Assembly: GCA_003132205.1 (NCBI GenBank)
Contig: PKWY01000029.1
Span: 1 to 47,431 of the forward strand
Length of the DNA: 47,431 nucleotides
DNA from: Acidimicrobiaceae bacterium
Lineage (GTDB): Bacteria; Actinomycetota; Acidimicrobiia; Acidimicrobiales; RAAP-2
Direction: 5' to 3'
Under the pieces are notes generated by a model. It worked only from the letters and a program-made list of their open reading frames with translations, had not been told where the DNA came from and did not search any database. Made by a program: the position numbers and the translations under genes. Positions 24,667 through 32,919 of the stretch are shown here, piece after piece. How positions within the stretch are numbered: the first letter of the stretch is position 1; each line of letters opens with the position of its first letter.

Positions 24667-25908
24667 TCACTTTACGATTTCCGCAGCGCGTAGCTGCGCG
24701 ATCTCTTCTGGATTCCAGCCGACTTCAGCCAGCACAGCGTCGGTATGGGCTCCGAGTCCGGGGGAGGACGTCGTTCGGCCGTGATCGCCTGCGAACGACA
24801 CCGGCGGTCGAGACTGTTGGATTTCACCGAGAATCGGATGGATCGACCTTTCAATCATGCCGGGACATACCTCTTCGATCCGGTCGGCGAGTTCGTCCAA
24901 CATGAGCGCCGGCATGCAGGGCACGCCATTCTCCCGCAGGGCCGCCACAGCGTTCTCCGTGGTCATCCCTAACAAGGTGGCGCCGACCTCGCGCATCACC
25001 ACTGCGCCGTTGCGCAATCGAGCGGTACTGGTCGCGAATTCCGGATCATCGAGCCAATGCTGGAGGCCAGTGGCAATCAGCAATCCGCGCCACTGTTGTT
25101 CCGTCACGGTCACCAATGACAGCCAGCCATCGCTCGTCTGAGTGAGCCGGAAGGAACCGGCGATCGTGGGGGCGCGGTCAATATCGTGCTCGAGGCAGGT
25201 GTGATTCATCATCCCATCGGGCCACATCAAGCTCAGCGCAACATCCAACATCGAAATCTCCACTTGACTGCCGACGCCAGCGCGATCGCGGGCGATGATG
25301 GCGGCAAGAATCGCTTCAGCGGCAACCAAGCCGGTCGTCTTGTCGACGATCCCGTGACGCACCAGCGTGGGGTCACCGCCCTTGGGCGCCTGCACCGCGG
25401 CCATGCCTGAAAACGCCTGCACGACGTGGTCGTATGCGGGCATGGTTGCCAGTTCGCCGGTCTGGCCGAACCCGCTGATCGAGACATACACGAGTTTCGG
25501 ATGACGGCTCATGACAGCCTCGGGCGCCAGACCGAGTCGTTCCGCCACCCCGGGTCGAAAGTTCTGGACTAAGACATCCGCCCCTTCGAGCATCCGGTCG
25601 ACGACGTCCGACGCGCCCGCCTTTCCAAGGTCGATCACGACCGAGCGCTTCGATCGATTGAGGTTCGCGAAATAGGCCGACAGTCCGTGGCGACCCGTGC
25701 CGACTCGACGTAGTACGTCACCTTCCGGCGGCTCGATCTTCACCACGTCCGCGCCCTGGTCGGCCAAGACCATCGTGGCGTAGGGACCCGACATATTGGC
25801 GCTCAGGTCGATGATACGAATGCCAGCCAAGGGCCTATTTGATGGGCGGCCACCTGATTGTGTGTGTGCAATTCCTAAATTCACAAGTTCACTGCTCCAT
25901 GAGGACAT
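24667..25908 (-). CDS. Class III CoA-transferase (CaiB/BaiF family)
   Basis: Formyl-CoA/carnitine-CoA transferase family protein of 413 residues that moves CoA between two acids through an aspartyl-CoA thioester. Seen: the N-terminal PLAGIRIIDLSANMSGPYATMVLADQGADVVKIEPPEGD block (26-64), YVSISGFGQTG (141-151), and the likely catalytic aspartate D189 in GIVDKTTG. It has an interlocked-dimer fold by family. It is the first gene of a three-gene operon with an ACAD and TetR. ATG 25908 has no good ribosome site. The operator at 25950-25965 lies about 42 bases upstream. The CoA donor is unknown (succinyl-CoA is common). Confidence 0.92.
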   Translation of the reverse strand: MSSWSSELVNLGIAHTQSGGRPSNRPLAGIRIIDLSANMSGPYATMVLADQGADVVKIEPPEGDVLRRVGTGRHGLSAYFANLNRSKRSVVIDLGKAGASDVVDRMLEGADVLVQNFRPGVAERLGLAPEAVMSRHPKLVYVSISGFGQTGELATMPAYDHVVQAFSGMAAVQAPKGGDPTLVRHGIVDKTTGLVAAEAILAAIIARDRAGVGSQVEISMLDVALSLMWPDGMMNHTCLEHDIDRAPTIAGSFRLTQTSDGWLSLVTVTEQQWRGLLIATGLQHWLDDPEFATSTARLRNGAVVMREVGATLLGMTTENAVAALRENGVPCMPALMLDELADRIEEVCPGMIERSIHPILGEIQQSRPPVSFAGDHGRTTSSPGLGAHTDAVLAEVGWNPEEIAQLRAAEIVK

Positions 25909-25949
25909 TCAGCTGGGATGATCGTGATTGGCACGGGCAATCAACAAAA

Positions 25950-25965
25950 TTGACATCAACGTCAA
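25950..25965. promoter_or_regulatory. Shared palindromic operator, CoA-transferase operon
   Basis: TTGACATCAACGTCAA matches the consensus at 14 of 16 positions. On the minus strand its first six bases, TTGACG, would be the -35. The -10 at the expected place (GATTGC) is weak, so the promoter may need another arrangement. Confidence 0.65.
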
Positions 25966-26081
25966 GTCTGACCTTAGTGCAGGAAGACCAGTTTGAACAT
26001 CTCTTCACGCAGTCATCAGTGTCCCTTCTTGCTCCCTGCACCTGGACCCCGTCGCCAACCTCACCACTCATAACCATCGCC

Positions 26082-26109
26082 GACGCATCATCGAGACTGG
26101 TGATGCGTC
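26082..26109 (-). terminator. Hairpin downstream of the thiolase-like gene
   Basis: GACGCATCA (26082-26090) and TGATGCGTC (26101-26109) form a 9-bp stem with a 10-base loop, 60-90 bases past the stop of the thiolase-like gene. This fits a terminator of the Rieske operon. Confidence 0.5.
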
Positions 26110-26136
26110 ACGTGGCGACCTGCACTGAGCCGTGGC

Positions 26137-26180
26137 GATGATGTCGTTATTTCGAAATGATGATGTCGTTATTTCGAAAT
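26137..26180. repeat. Tandem duplication of a 22-bp unit across a stop codon
   Basis: Two identical 22-base copies lie head to tail (26137-26158 and 26159-26180). Each contains the palindrome ATTTCGAAAT. The second copy holds the last codons and the TAA of the thiolase-like gene. The duplication therefore reproduces the gene's end outside it without changing the protein. Confidence 0.9.
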
Positions 26181-27314
26181 AATGGTGACGCCAGCTGTGC
26201 CGGGTGCGCCGTACAGTTGCGCATAGCCGACCCGCGGCGATCCCGGCACTTGGCGTTCCCCCGCCGTACCTCGCAGCTGCAGCACCAGCTCGTGGATCTG
26301 GCGAAGGCCCGACGCGCCAATCGGCTCGCCGTTGGCGAGAAGGCCACCATCGGTGTTGATCGGCAGCCTCCCGCCGATCTCCGTGGCGCCCTCTGCGATC
26401 ATCTTCTCCTGCTCACCGTCTTCGCAGAAGCCGTTCTCTGCCATGTGCATGATCTCGGCACCGGCGTCCGTGTCCTGCAGCTGGACGACGTCGACGTCGG
26501 ACGGCTGCACTCCGGCGCGCTCAAACGCCACCTTTGACGCGTCGACCGTCGGCGCGGGTGCTCGCTCGCCGCCGAACGACGGACTGTGGACTTCGAAGGA
26601 TCCAAACCGGCGGGTGCGGACCTCGGACGACAGCAGAAATATTGGCGTGTCGGTGTAGCGATGTGCGATGTCCGCTCGGCACATAATGACCGCGGCCGCG
26701 CCTTCGTCTGGACTGCAGAACATCAACTGCGTCAGCGGATCGTTCAGCATCCGCGACCCGAGAATCACCTCTTCAGGGATTGCCTCGCGCCGCAGGGCAT
26801 TGGGATTCAGTACACCGTTGCGCAGCGCTTTCGCCGTCGTTTTAGCGAGAGTCTCGCGACTAATTCCATAGTCGTACATGTACCTTTGAATCTTCATCCC
26901 GAAGAACTTGGTGGTGAGGAACAGTCCGGTCTCTCCGTACCAACTCGGAAGGCTGTACTCCACCGGGTCCGCCGCGAATGCCCCGGGCAGGTGCTTGTCC
27001 ATCCCGATCGCGATTCCGATGTCGAACTCCTCGGACCGAATGGTTCTCGCCGCCAAGCTCAATGCGCTCGCGGCCGTGGCGCACCCGTTATAGACATCGG
27101 TGAAAGGAATCCCGGTCAGCCCCAGTTCATTGACCACGGCGTCGGGATTGTCGACCTCATAACTACCTCCAAAGGCGAACTGCACGTCGCGCCACTCGAT
27201 ACCCGCGTCCTTGAGTGCGAGACGAGCGGCCATGGCGCCCATCTGAATCGCGGACCGGCCCGGAAACCGTCCGAAGGGATGCAGTCCTACCCCGATAATT
27301 GCAACGTCAGCCAT
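26169..27314 (-). CDS. Thiolase-fold lipid-transfer-type protein (Ltp2/SCPx-like)
   Basis: Thiolase-superfamily protein of 381 residues of the non-classical SCP-x/lipid-transfer type. The position of the nucleophile is kept in a NGCATAASAL context (about 79-88). The histidine of the usual GHPxGAxG is replaced: the text reads NGEPIGASG. A normal Claisen thiolase is therefore unlikely. Steroid-degrading actinobacteria use such proteins (Ltp2) with a DUF35 partner as retro-aldolases on side-chain CoA thioesters. The gene starts one base after the DUF35 stop, behind GGAGGAGAA. The same operon order suggests a DUF35-thiolase complex here. The exact reaction is inference. Confidence 0.88.
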   Translation of the reverse strand: MADVAIIGVGLHPFGRFPGRSAIQMGAMAARLALKDAGIEWRDVQFAFGGSYEVDNPDAVVNELGLTGIPFTDVYNGCATAASALSLAARTIRSEEFDIGIAIGMDKHLPGAFAADPVEYSLPSWYGETGLFLTTKFFGMKIQRYMYDYGISRETLAKTTAKALRNGVLNPNALRREAIPEEVILGSRMLNDPLTQLMFCSPDEGAAAVIMCRADIAHRYTDTPIFLLSSEVRTRRFGSFEVHSPSFGGERAPAPTVDASKVAFERAGVQPSDVDVVQLQDTDAGAEIMHMAENGFCEDGEQEKMIAEGATEIGGRLPINTDGGLLANGEPIGASGLRQIHELVLQLRGTAGERQVPGSPRVGYAQLYGAPGTAGVTIISK

Positions 27315-27315
27315 T

Positions 27316-27753
27316 TCAGTTCTCCTCCACCAGTCCCACGGGCTGGAATCCATAAATCATTACTTCGTCACCATTGCCATCAATACCGAACGGGATCAAG
27401 GTCAATTCAACTTCCTCACCGATCTCGGGAGTGCGCTCCTCGAACCCGACGAGCCTTCCTTCAACATGAAGTCCATCCAGGTCCACGTAACCGACGTACC
27501 AGGACTTGAACGTCTCTTTGCTCTCGCCACCCGTGTACGGCGGCGACTTTGGGAGAAATTCCTGGCTGGTCCACGTCCAGAGTCGCCCACGTGCGGGAAG
27601 TTCAATCGCCTGGAGATCCTCCGATCCACACCGCGCGCAACCTGAGAGCAGTGGAAAAGACAGCGCGTCGCATCGCTGACACCGTGCCCCAATAAGCCTG
27701 GGCGACGCTGACAGCGACGAAACCAGCCCCTCCGCTATTAGTACCTGCTTCAT
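27316..27753 (-). CDS. DUF35 OB-fold zinc-ribbon protein
   Basis: Small acyl-CoA-binding partner protein of 145 residues. A rubredoxin-like zinc ribbon comes first (C25, C28, C39, C42: CQRC, then CARC), followed by an OB-fold with LPARGRLWTWTSQEF and VGYVDLDGLHVEGRLVGF. DUF35 proteins pair with thiolase-fold enzymes, and sometimes with MaoC-type hydratases, and help bind the CoA substrate. It overlaps the Rieske gene by 4 bases and is followed after one base by the thiolase-like gene, its expected partner. Confidence 0.92.
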   Translation of the reverse strand: MKQVLIAEGLVSSLSASPRLIGARCQRCDALSFPLLSGCARCGSEDLQAIELPARGRLWTWTSQEFLPKSPPYTGGESKETFKSWYVGYVDLDGLHVEGRLVGFEERTPEIGEEVELTLIPFGIDGNGDEVMIYGFQPVGLVEEN

Positions 27754-29132
27754 CCAACCACCTTTCGTTCGGGGAGCGGCGCACCAAAGAGATAGTGGTC
27801 GGCCGTCTCGTGCGCGTAATACAACATCATTTCTTGCACTGTATTTATATTGTGACCGAGAAAGGCCGACGATCGACCTCCGGCGGCCATTTGTTCCATA
27901 TTGTTAAAATCCTGATTCAAGATGGGTCCCCAGTCGAAGTCTCGCCAATCGTCGTAGAACTCTGGCTCAACCGTCGATGGATGTTCACGCGTCTCCTCCG
28001 GCTGGAGTTGCAACACCGACGTCTCGAACAAGCACGACTCAGGATCGTCGCCGTCGGGAAACGCGCGGTGAATGAGCGCGACACCTTGGGTCACGACATC
28101 GATGATCATGTTGGGATAGCACAGATAGTTGCCTTCCGACCGGCTGAGTTCCGCTTCTGAAAGCTCATGCCACTCGATTCCCGAGCGCCGCATGTGATCG
28201 GCGCGCAGGGAGAGGAAATATTGGCGGCCCGTCATGTTCTCTGGCACCTGTTTGCCGCGCAGGGAATCGGCCAACTCTACGTCCTGCTCCATGAACGTGA
28301 ATCCTGCCCTCGCCACGTATTCGATTCGATTCGCGAGCAGATCAAGGTCGTCAGTCAGGCGACTATAGGAACCGGGGCGGGGGCGGAACTGCCAACGCGA
28401 GTGCCGGCCCAGGGGCTGCGCCTCGACTGCGTACCGATTCTCTAATTCGCGCAGCGTTGGCGGGTTCGTGCGCTCATGGTCCTTGCGCACCAACTGGGGA
28501 TGAGATTGGGCGACGTGGTAGGCCTCGGAAAATGCGTCCAACGAGTGCTTCCAATTGCAACGGACCCGCGTCGTGCGGCTCCAACGAAGGCGCATCTTGT
28601 CAAGCTCGAGAAGTTCCAAGAAGTTGGGAAGAGGGTCGAGATACTCGTCGAGAGGTTCCGGGTCATCTCCCAGGTTGATAAAGATCCAGCCACCCCATGT
28701 CCCGAAGGGAACCTTCATCAAAGTGAGGTCATCGAGGCAGGACGCGGTGAATTGCTCGGGGTCGAGCACGTAGTTGATTGAGCCGTCGAGGTTCCATCGC
28801 CATCCGTGGAATGGGCAGATGAGCTTCCCCGTCCGACCCCGGCCCGTCGCCAGGCGGGTCCCGCGGTGACGGCACGTGTTGTGAAAGACGCGAAGTTCCC
28901 CGTCGCCGTCTCGCACGATGAGGATCGACCGCCCCGTCACGTCGAACTCCAAGAACGATCCAGGATTCTCGACCTCTTCCATACGACAGGCCGCCAGCCA
29001 TGTGTTCGTGAAGAGCTGCTCCCGCTCGAGTTTCAGATAGTCCGCGGAATGGTAACGAGATCTCGGAATAAAGGCTGGAGACAGACGGTAGACGTCGGGA
29101 ACGACGCCGTGATCTCCGTCGCTCTGCCTCAT
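27750..29132 (-). CDS. Rieske non-heme iron oxygenase, alpha subunit
   Basis: Ring-hydroxylating-type oxygenase of 460 residues. The Rieske [2Fe-2S] ligands are C87/H89 (TCRHRG) and C106/H109 (CPFHGW). The mononuclear iron site is in the C-terminal domain with H206 and H211 (EAYHVAQSHP). It would hydroxylate or cleave a substrate with O2. No beta subunit, reductase or ferredoxin gene is seen beside it, so it may be an alpha-only type fed by a distant reductase. It overlaps the SDR upstream and DUF35 downstream by 4 bases each, which binds these proteins into one pathway. Ring attack or O-demethylation of the imported substrate is plausible. Confidence 0.92.
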   Translation of the reverse strand: MRQSDGDHGVVPDVYRLSPAFIPRSRYHSADYLKLEREQLFTNTWLAACRMEEVENPGSFLEFDVTGRSILIVRDGDGELRVFHNTCRHRGTRLATGRGRTGKLICPFHGWRWNLDGSINYVLDPEQFTASCLDDLTLMKVPFGTWGGWIFINLGDDPEPLDEYLDPLPNFLELLELDKMRLRWSRTTRVRCNWKHSLDAFSEAYHVAQSHPQLVRKDHERTNPPTLRELENRYAVEAQPLGRHSRWQFRPRPGSYSRLTDDLDLLANRIEYVARAGFTFMEQDVELADSLRGKQVPENMTGRQYFLSLRADHMRRSGIEWHELSEAELSRSEGNYLCYPNMIIDVVTQGVALIHRAFPDGDDPESCLFETSVLQLQPEETREHPSTVEPEFYDDWRDFDWGPILNQDFNNMEQMAAGGRSSAFLGHNINTVQEMMLYYAHETADHYLFGAPLPERKVVG

Positions 29133-29920
29133 ATCGCCTCGCCGCCCTCCATTGCGCGTCGCGGTCCAGAGAAGGCGGCGCCAGCGAGTTGACCGCCGTC
29201 GACAGTGAGATCGATGCCAGTGATATAAGACGACCGATCAGAGGCGAGGAAGAAGACGGCCTCCGCAATGTCCTCCGGCTCACCCATGCGGCCAAGCGGC
29301 ACATTGGACAGTCGGTCGCGGGCCGATGGATCATCGTCGCGGATCATCATGGGAGTGGCGATCGGTCCGGGCACGACGGAATTGACGCGGATCCCTTCGG
29401 GAGCGAACTCGAGAGCCGCTACCCTGGTCAGACCACGGACGGCCCATTTTGAGGACACGTACGAGGCATGCATGCTCCACGCGGTGACCCCGGCGGTCGA
29501 CGACGTATTGATGATGGAAGCATGCTCCGAATCTCGAAGATGCGGGAGAGCAGCCTTCATACCCAAAAAGGGGCCGAGGCAGTTGATGCGCCAGAGGCTA
29601 GAAAACGCCTCCTCCGTCTCGTCGTCGATCGGAACCCGATGGACGATGCCGGCATTGTTGACGAGGATGTCCAGTCCACCGAACGTCGAAGTGCCTCGCT
29701 CGACGAGAGCGGCCCACGACGCGGCGTCAGAAACGTCGAGATGCCCGACCACGCCGCGCTCACCCAACTCCGTCGCCAACTCCGCGAGGAGGTCATCAAG
29801 GATGTCGCCCGCGATGATCGAAGCCCCCGCCGCAAGGAGTCGGCGAACTATCGCTCGGCCCTGTCCGCGCGCGGCGCCAGTGACGAGGGCCACCCTTCCG
29901 GACAACTCCAGTCCCGACAT
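29129..29920 (-). CDS. SDR-family dehydrogenase
   Basis: Classical short-chain dehydrogenase of 263 residues. Seen: the nucleotide loop TGAARGQG (about 14-21), NNAG motif ILVNNAGIVH, serine in INTSST, and YxxxK as YVSSK, ending in LTVDGGQ. I chose ATG 29920 (MSGLELSGRV), which gives the usual 12 residues before the loop; the open frame extends further up but overlaps the preceding gene. Seven bases separate it from the SDR upstream. It probably oxidises a hydroxyl made by the oxygenase or hydratase. Confidence 0.9.
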   Translation of the reverse strand: MSGLELSGRVALVTGAARGQGRAIVRRLLAAGASIIAGDILDDLLAELATELGERGVVGHLDVSDAASWAALVERGTSTFGGLDILVNNAGIVHRVPIDDETEEAFSSLWRINCLGPFLGMKAALPHLRDSEHASIINTSSTAGVTAWSMHASYVSSKWAVRGLTRVAALEFAPEGIRVNSVVPGPIATPMMIRDDDPSARDRLSNVPLGRMGEPEDIAEAVFFLASDRSSYITGIDLTVDGGQLAGAAFSGPRRAMEGGEAI

Positions 29921-29927
29921 CTGCGGA

Positions 29928-30770
29928 TCAGAAGGCGGGAGCATGCTGGCGCAGTCGCGCAAACTCAGGGATGTCCGGCGTGTTCGGTCGAACAATGTGG
30001 GCGGCGGCAACCGCGCCTCCGTCGACGGGAAGAGTGACGCCGCTGATATACGACGATTCATCCGAGAGCATGAACACCGCGGTCGCCGCAACTTGCTCAG
30101 GCTTTCCTATGATGCCAAGGTGATGGCGCTGAATCTCACCGGCGAACACGGGATCAGTCAGTAACTCGCGAATCCGGTCGCCACCCGTGTCCACAAAGCC
30201 GACGGCGAGAGTGTTGCAACGAATGTCGTAACGGCCGTAGTAGCTGGAGACCGACCGGGTGAGGGCGACGATCGCGCCCTTGGAGGCCGTGTAACCGTCA
30301 ACACCGTTCATGCCGCGAAGGCCCGCTTCGGATGCGATATTGAGCACCACGCCACCAGCGCCACCCGCAAGCATGGCCCGAATCCCGTACTTCATTCCCA
30401 AGAATGCGGACGTCAAGTCGGAGGCGATGATGAGGTTCCAGTCCTCAACCGCTAGCTCGGTGACTGGCCGGTCCAACCGGCCGAGCGCCATATTGGCCAC
30501 GTTATTGACGATGCCGTCCAAACGCCCAAAGTGATCAACCGTCGCATTGACAGCGGCTTCCACGGTCTCAGGTTGAGTCACGTCCATCGGAACGTACAAC
30601 GCCTGCCCGCCGGATTCACGAATTGCCGCCTCGACCGCTTTGCCTTTCTCCAGCGTCCGACCAGTAACCACGACCGACGCGCCTTCAGCGGCCGCTGCGG
30701 CGGCAATCGCTTGACCGATGCCCATGGTGGAACCCGTCACCAGAATTGCTTTTCCGCCCAATCTGTTCAC
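29928..30770 (-). CDS. SDR-family dehydrogenase, first gene of the Rieske operon
   Basis: Classical SDR of 280 residues from GTG 30770: VTGSTMGIG loop (11-19), NNVANMAL in place of NNAG, serine in LNIASEAG, YTASK catalytic pair and SGVTLPVDGG near the end. GTG 30770 is chosen because GGGGAG stands 4 bases before it and gives the normal N-terminus; the frame stays open to a TTG at 30836. The transcript would begin about 30900, giving a leader of about 130 bases. It is the first of five genes: SDR, SDR, Rieske, DUF35 and thiolase-like. Confidence 0.88.
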   Translation of the reverse strand: MNRLGGKAILVTGSTMGIGQAIAAAAAAEGASVVVTGRTLEKGKAVEAAIRESGGQALYVPMDVTQPETVEAAVNATVDHFGRLDGIVNNVANMALGRLDRPVTELAVEDWNLIIASDLTSAFLGMKYGIRAMLAGGAGGVVLNIASEAGLRGMNGVDGYTASKGAIVALTRSVSSYYGRYDIRCNTLAVGFVDTGGDRIRELLTDPVFAGEIQRHHLGIIGKPEQVAATAVFMLSDESSYISGVTLPVDGGAVAAAHIVRPNTPDIPEFARLRQHAPAF

Positions 30771-30906
30771 AACGCTCCCCGATTCGATAGAACTTTTGGG
30801 GGCACTGATCGACCCACGCTGCGCCAGGTAGATCAACGCCTGAGATTTGTACCACCAAGACTCACGTGATCACCGGGACTAACCCGCTCTACACCACCCC
30901 GTACTC

Positions 30907-30935
30907 AACGTAGACTATTTCGACATCGATGTCAA
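30907..30935 (-). promoter_or_regulatory. Operator-promoter of the Rieske operon (TTGACA-N17-TACGTT)
   Basis: On the minus strand the -35 TTGACA (30935-30930) and -10 TACGTT (30912-30907) are 17 bases apart. The operator TCGACATCGATGTCAA (30920-30935) is the best copy, 15 of 16 positions, and starts at the -35. The same -35/-10 hexamers recur at 38079-38107. Confidence 0.75.
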
Positions 30936-31135
30936 TCTCTTCTAATTGATGAGTTCATCGTGGGCGCACCTACCAGAACGGCGATGACGCCACGCAGTCA
31001 GTCCGCGACGAGCCGGGAAGGTGGCCAAGGGATGGATTCCATCTTCAGCGCCACCGACCGTCGTCAGATTTGAGCGAATTCCTTCGAGGCGATAGCGAGA
31101 CGCTTGATGCGACCCACCGCCAGCGCGGCCTCTCC
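30936..31135. other. Intergenic, no gene
   Basis: Sequence between the SnoaL-like gene stop (31136) and the Rieske operon promoter. I see no gene or strong structure. Confidence 0.5.
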
Positions 31136-31537
31136 TTAGTGAGCCGGGCGGTCGCTGAGTCCACCGGGGACGATGAAGCGGCAACGTCGCTTGGCGATAC
31201 GCCACCCGTCGTTCGTTCGCACCAGGTCGTCGTCATACACGGCATTCCTCGAGGTGCCGTCCTCACGGTTGACGAAGAGCAAATTCTGTTGAGTCTTGGC
31301 GTGATCCGCGTCGACTTGCACGACGACGGGAGGGCCGCCCAGGTGAAGACCGCCGGGAGCGACTTTGGTCATCGCCCGCAAGCCGTCGTGGCTGGCGAAC
31401 GACTTACCGTAGACCTCAATCGAACCATCGGGCGTGAAGAGGGAGACCCAACCCTCCACATCATCGTGGTCGAGTGTGAGGCAATACTGCGCCAGTAGGT
31501 TGATAATTGCCAGGTGGTCTTCGACCGAAGGGTTCAT
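31136..31537 (-). CDS. SnoaL-like (NTF2-fold) protein
   Basis: Small alpha+beta cone-fold protein of 133 residues. The typical start is seen: HLAIINLLAQYCLTLDHDDVEGWVSLFTPDGSIEVYG, and later TRNAVYDDDLVRTNDGWRIAKRR. Members act as isomerases, hydratases or dehydratases, or only bind ligands. The tyrosine/aspartate pattern fits the scytalone-dehydratase or limonene-epoxide-like group but does not fix a reaction. ATG 31537 has GAGGAAC upstream. Divergent from the ACAD at 31768. One of three such proteins in the window (also 33939 and 37644). Confidence 0.85.
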   Translation of the reverse strand: MNPSVEDHLAIINLLAQYCLTLDHDDVEGWVSLFTPDGSIEVYGKSFASHDGLRAMTKVAPGGLHLGGPPVVVQVDADHAKTQQNLLFVNREDGTSRNAVYDDDLVRTNDGWRIAKRRCRFIVPGGLSDRPAH

Positions 31538-31730
31538 TGTTCCTCGATTTCAATTTCTCAAATCGGAGCCTACCTCGCGACAAACCGTGCAGGAATTAAC
31601 CGGCGAAAGACTGGAATTACAAGGAAATTGTCCCGTCAGGGGCTAACTTCATCTAGGTCGACGCCCCATATCGTGGCGTCTGCCTTGTAGGTAACGTTGA
31701 CCTTATATATGAGGTTCTTAAATCCTTCAC

Positions 31731-31760
31731 TTGCAATTGCACTCGGAAAATCTCTATATT
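31731..31760 (+). promoter_or_regulatory. Promoter of the second ACAD pair (TTGCAA-N18-TATATT)
   Basis: The -35 TTGCAA (31731-31736) and -10 TATATT (31755-31760) are 18 bases apart. The start of transcription would be at or next to ATG 31768, so the message is probably leaderless. No ribosome site is present. Confidence 0.6.
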
Positions 31761-31774
31761 GATATCAATGTCTT
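31759..31774. promoter_or_regulatory. Shared operator over an ACAD start codon
   Basis: TTGATATCAATGTCTT matches the consensus at 13 of 16 positions. As at the P450, it begins at the end of the -10 box and its positions 10-12 are the start codon (ATG 31768). Confidence 0.6.
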
Positions 31775-32919
31775 CAACCTTGCAGGGTCCCGTGGATGCC
31801 TACGCTGACGTATCGGCCTTCTACGACGATTTCGAGCGATGGTTGGCGGCTGGTCCCCCGGAGCTAGTGAACGCGGTTGCTCCCGAAACTTCCACAAGTG
31901 GTCAGATGGCCGGGATGCGTGACTTGATGAAGGCGCTGTACTCCGAAGGATGGAGCCGATATGGGTGGCCCGTCGAGATGGGCGGATTGGGCGGCACGAT
32001 CTACCATCGAGCCGCGATGTGGGAGGCCCTCGCCCGAAGCGGCGTCTCGAAGATGGGCGCGTTCGAACACCTCGAAGTACTCGGGCCAACGCTCCTAAGT
32101 CTTGGACCCGCGGAGTTTGTGTCCGCCGTTTTTCCTCGATTCTTGGATGGAACGGAGTCGTGGGCGCAGGGCTTCTCGGAACCGGATGCCGGCTCAGATC
32201 TCGCGAGCATTCGAACGCGCGCGACGGCCATGGATGGCGGATATGTCGTCACCGGTCGCAAGATCTGGACGAGCTGGGCCCACTACGCGACGTGGTGTTT
32301 GCTGCTCGTGCGCACGGGAACGGCAGAGTCACGCCACCGTGGTGTCACAGCGATGGCAGTGAACCTGAAGTCTCCCGGAGTTGAAGTACGTCCGATTGCC
32401 CAAGCCGACGGCAACGACGAACTCGCGGAGGTCACATTCGACGACGTCTTCGTCCCCGCTGATCGTGTCATCGGAGCAGTGGACGGCGGATGGGCAGTGG
32501 CAATGGACATCTTGAGCCATGAGCGTGGGACATTCCCTTGGTTTCGCCATTGCTTCCTGACGTCCCAATTGCAGGAAGAGATCGAATTCGCCGCGCCGCA
32601 CGCCGACGCCTTGCTCGCCGACGCCATTCTCGATCTCGCTAGTTCGGGCGCGGCCAGCGCCGCGGGACTGCAGAGCCATAATGAGGATTCACCACTCGGT
32701 CCTCGAGCGGCATTCACAAAACTCTTGCTCTGCTCCGCAGAGCAGTCGCTCTACGACTGGACCATCGCCACTGATGGCGACATCGCCGCCGACCCCGCCG
32801 ATTCCTCAGCAATGGAGACCCGACAGAGGTACATGTTCTCGCGAATAGTTACAATCTATGGCGGATCGCAGCAGATGCAACTCGATACCATTGCCAAGCG
32901 AATTCTGCGACTACCGTGA
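31768..32919 (+). CDS. Acyl-CoA dehydrogenase, large partner of a second pair
   Basis: ACAD of 383 residues: WPVEMGGLGG at the N-terminus, QGFSEPDAGSDLASIRT, KIWTSWAHYATW, and the C-terminal YGGSQQMQLDTIAKRILRLP. The frame opens at TTG 31759, but the promoter predicts leaderless initiation at ATG 31768. The stop overlaps the next gene by GTGA. It forms a pair with the short ACAD at 32916, as in heteromeric FadE enzymes. Its promoter carries the shared operator, so it should be co-regulated with the P450. Confidence 0.9.
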   Translation: MSSTLQGPVDAYADVSAFYDDFERWLAAGPPELVNAVAPETSTSGQMAGMRDLMKALYSEGWSRYGWPVEMGGLGGTIYHRAAMWEALARSGVSKMGAFEHLEVLGPTLLSLGPAEFVSAVFPRFLDGTESWAQGFSEPDAGSDLASIRTRATAMDGGYVVTGRKIWTSWAHYATWCLLLVRTGTAESRHRGVTAMAVNLKSPGVEVRPIAQADGNDELAEVTFDDVFVPADRVIGAVDGGWAVAMDILSHERGTFPWFRHCFLTSQLQEEIEFAAPHADALLADAILDLASSGAASAAGLQSHNEDSPLGPRAAFTKLLLCSAEQSLYDWTIATDGDIAADPADSSAMETRQRYMFSRIVTIYGGSQQMQLDTIAKRILRLP

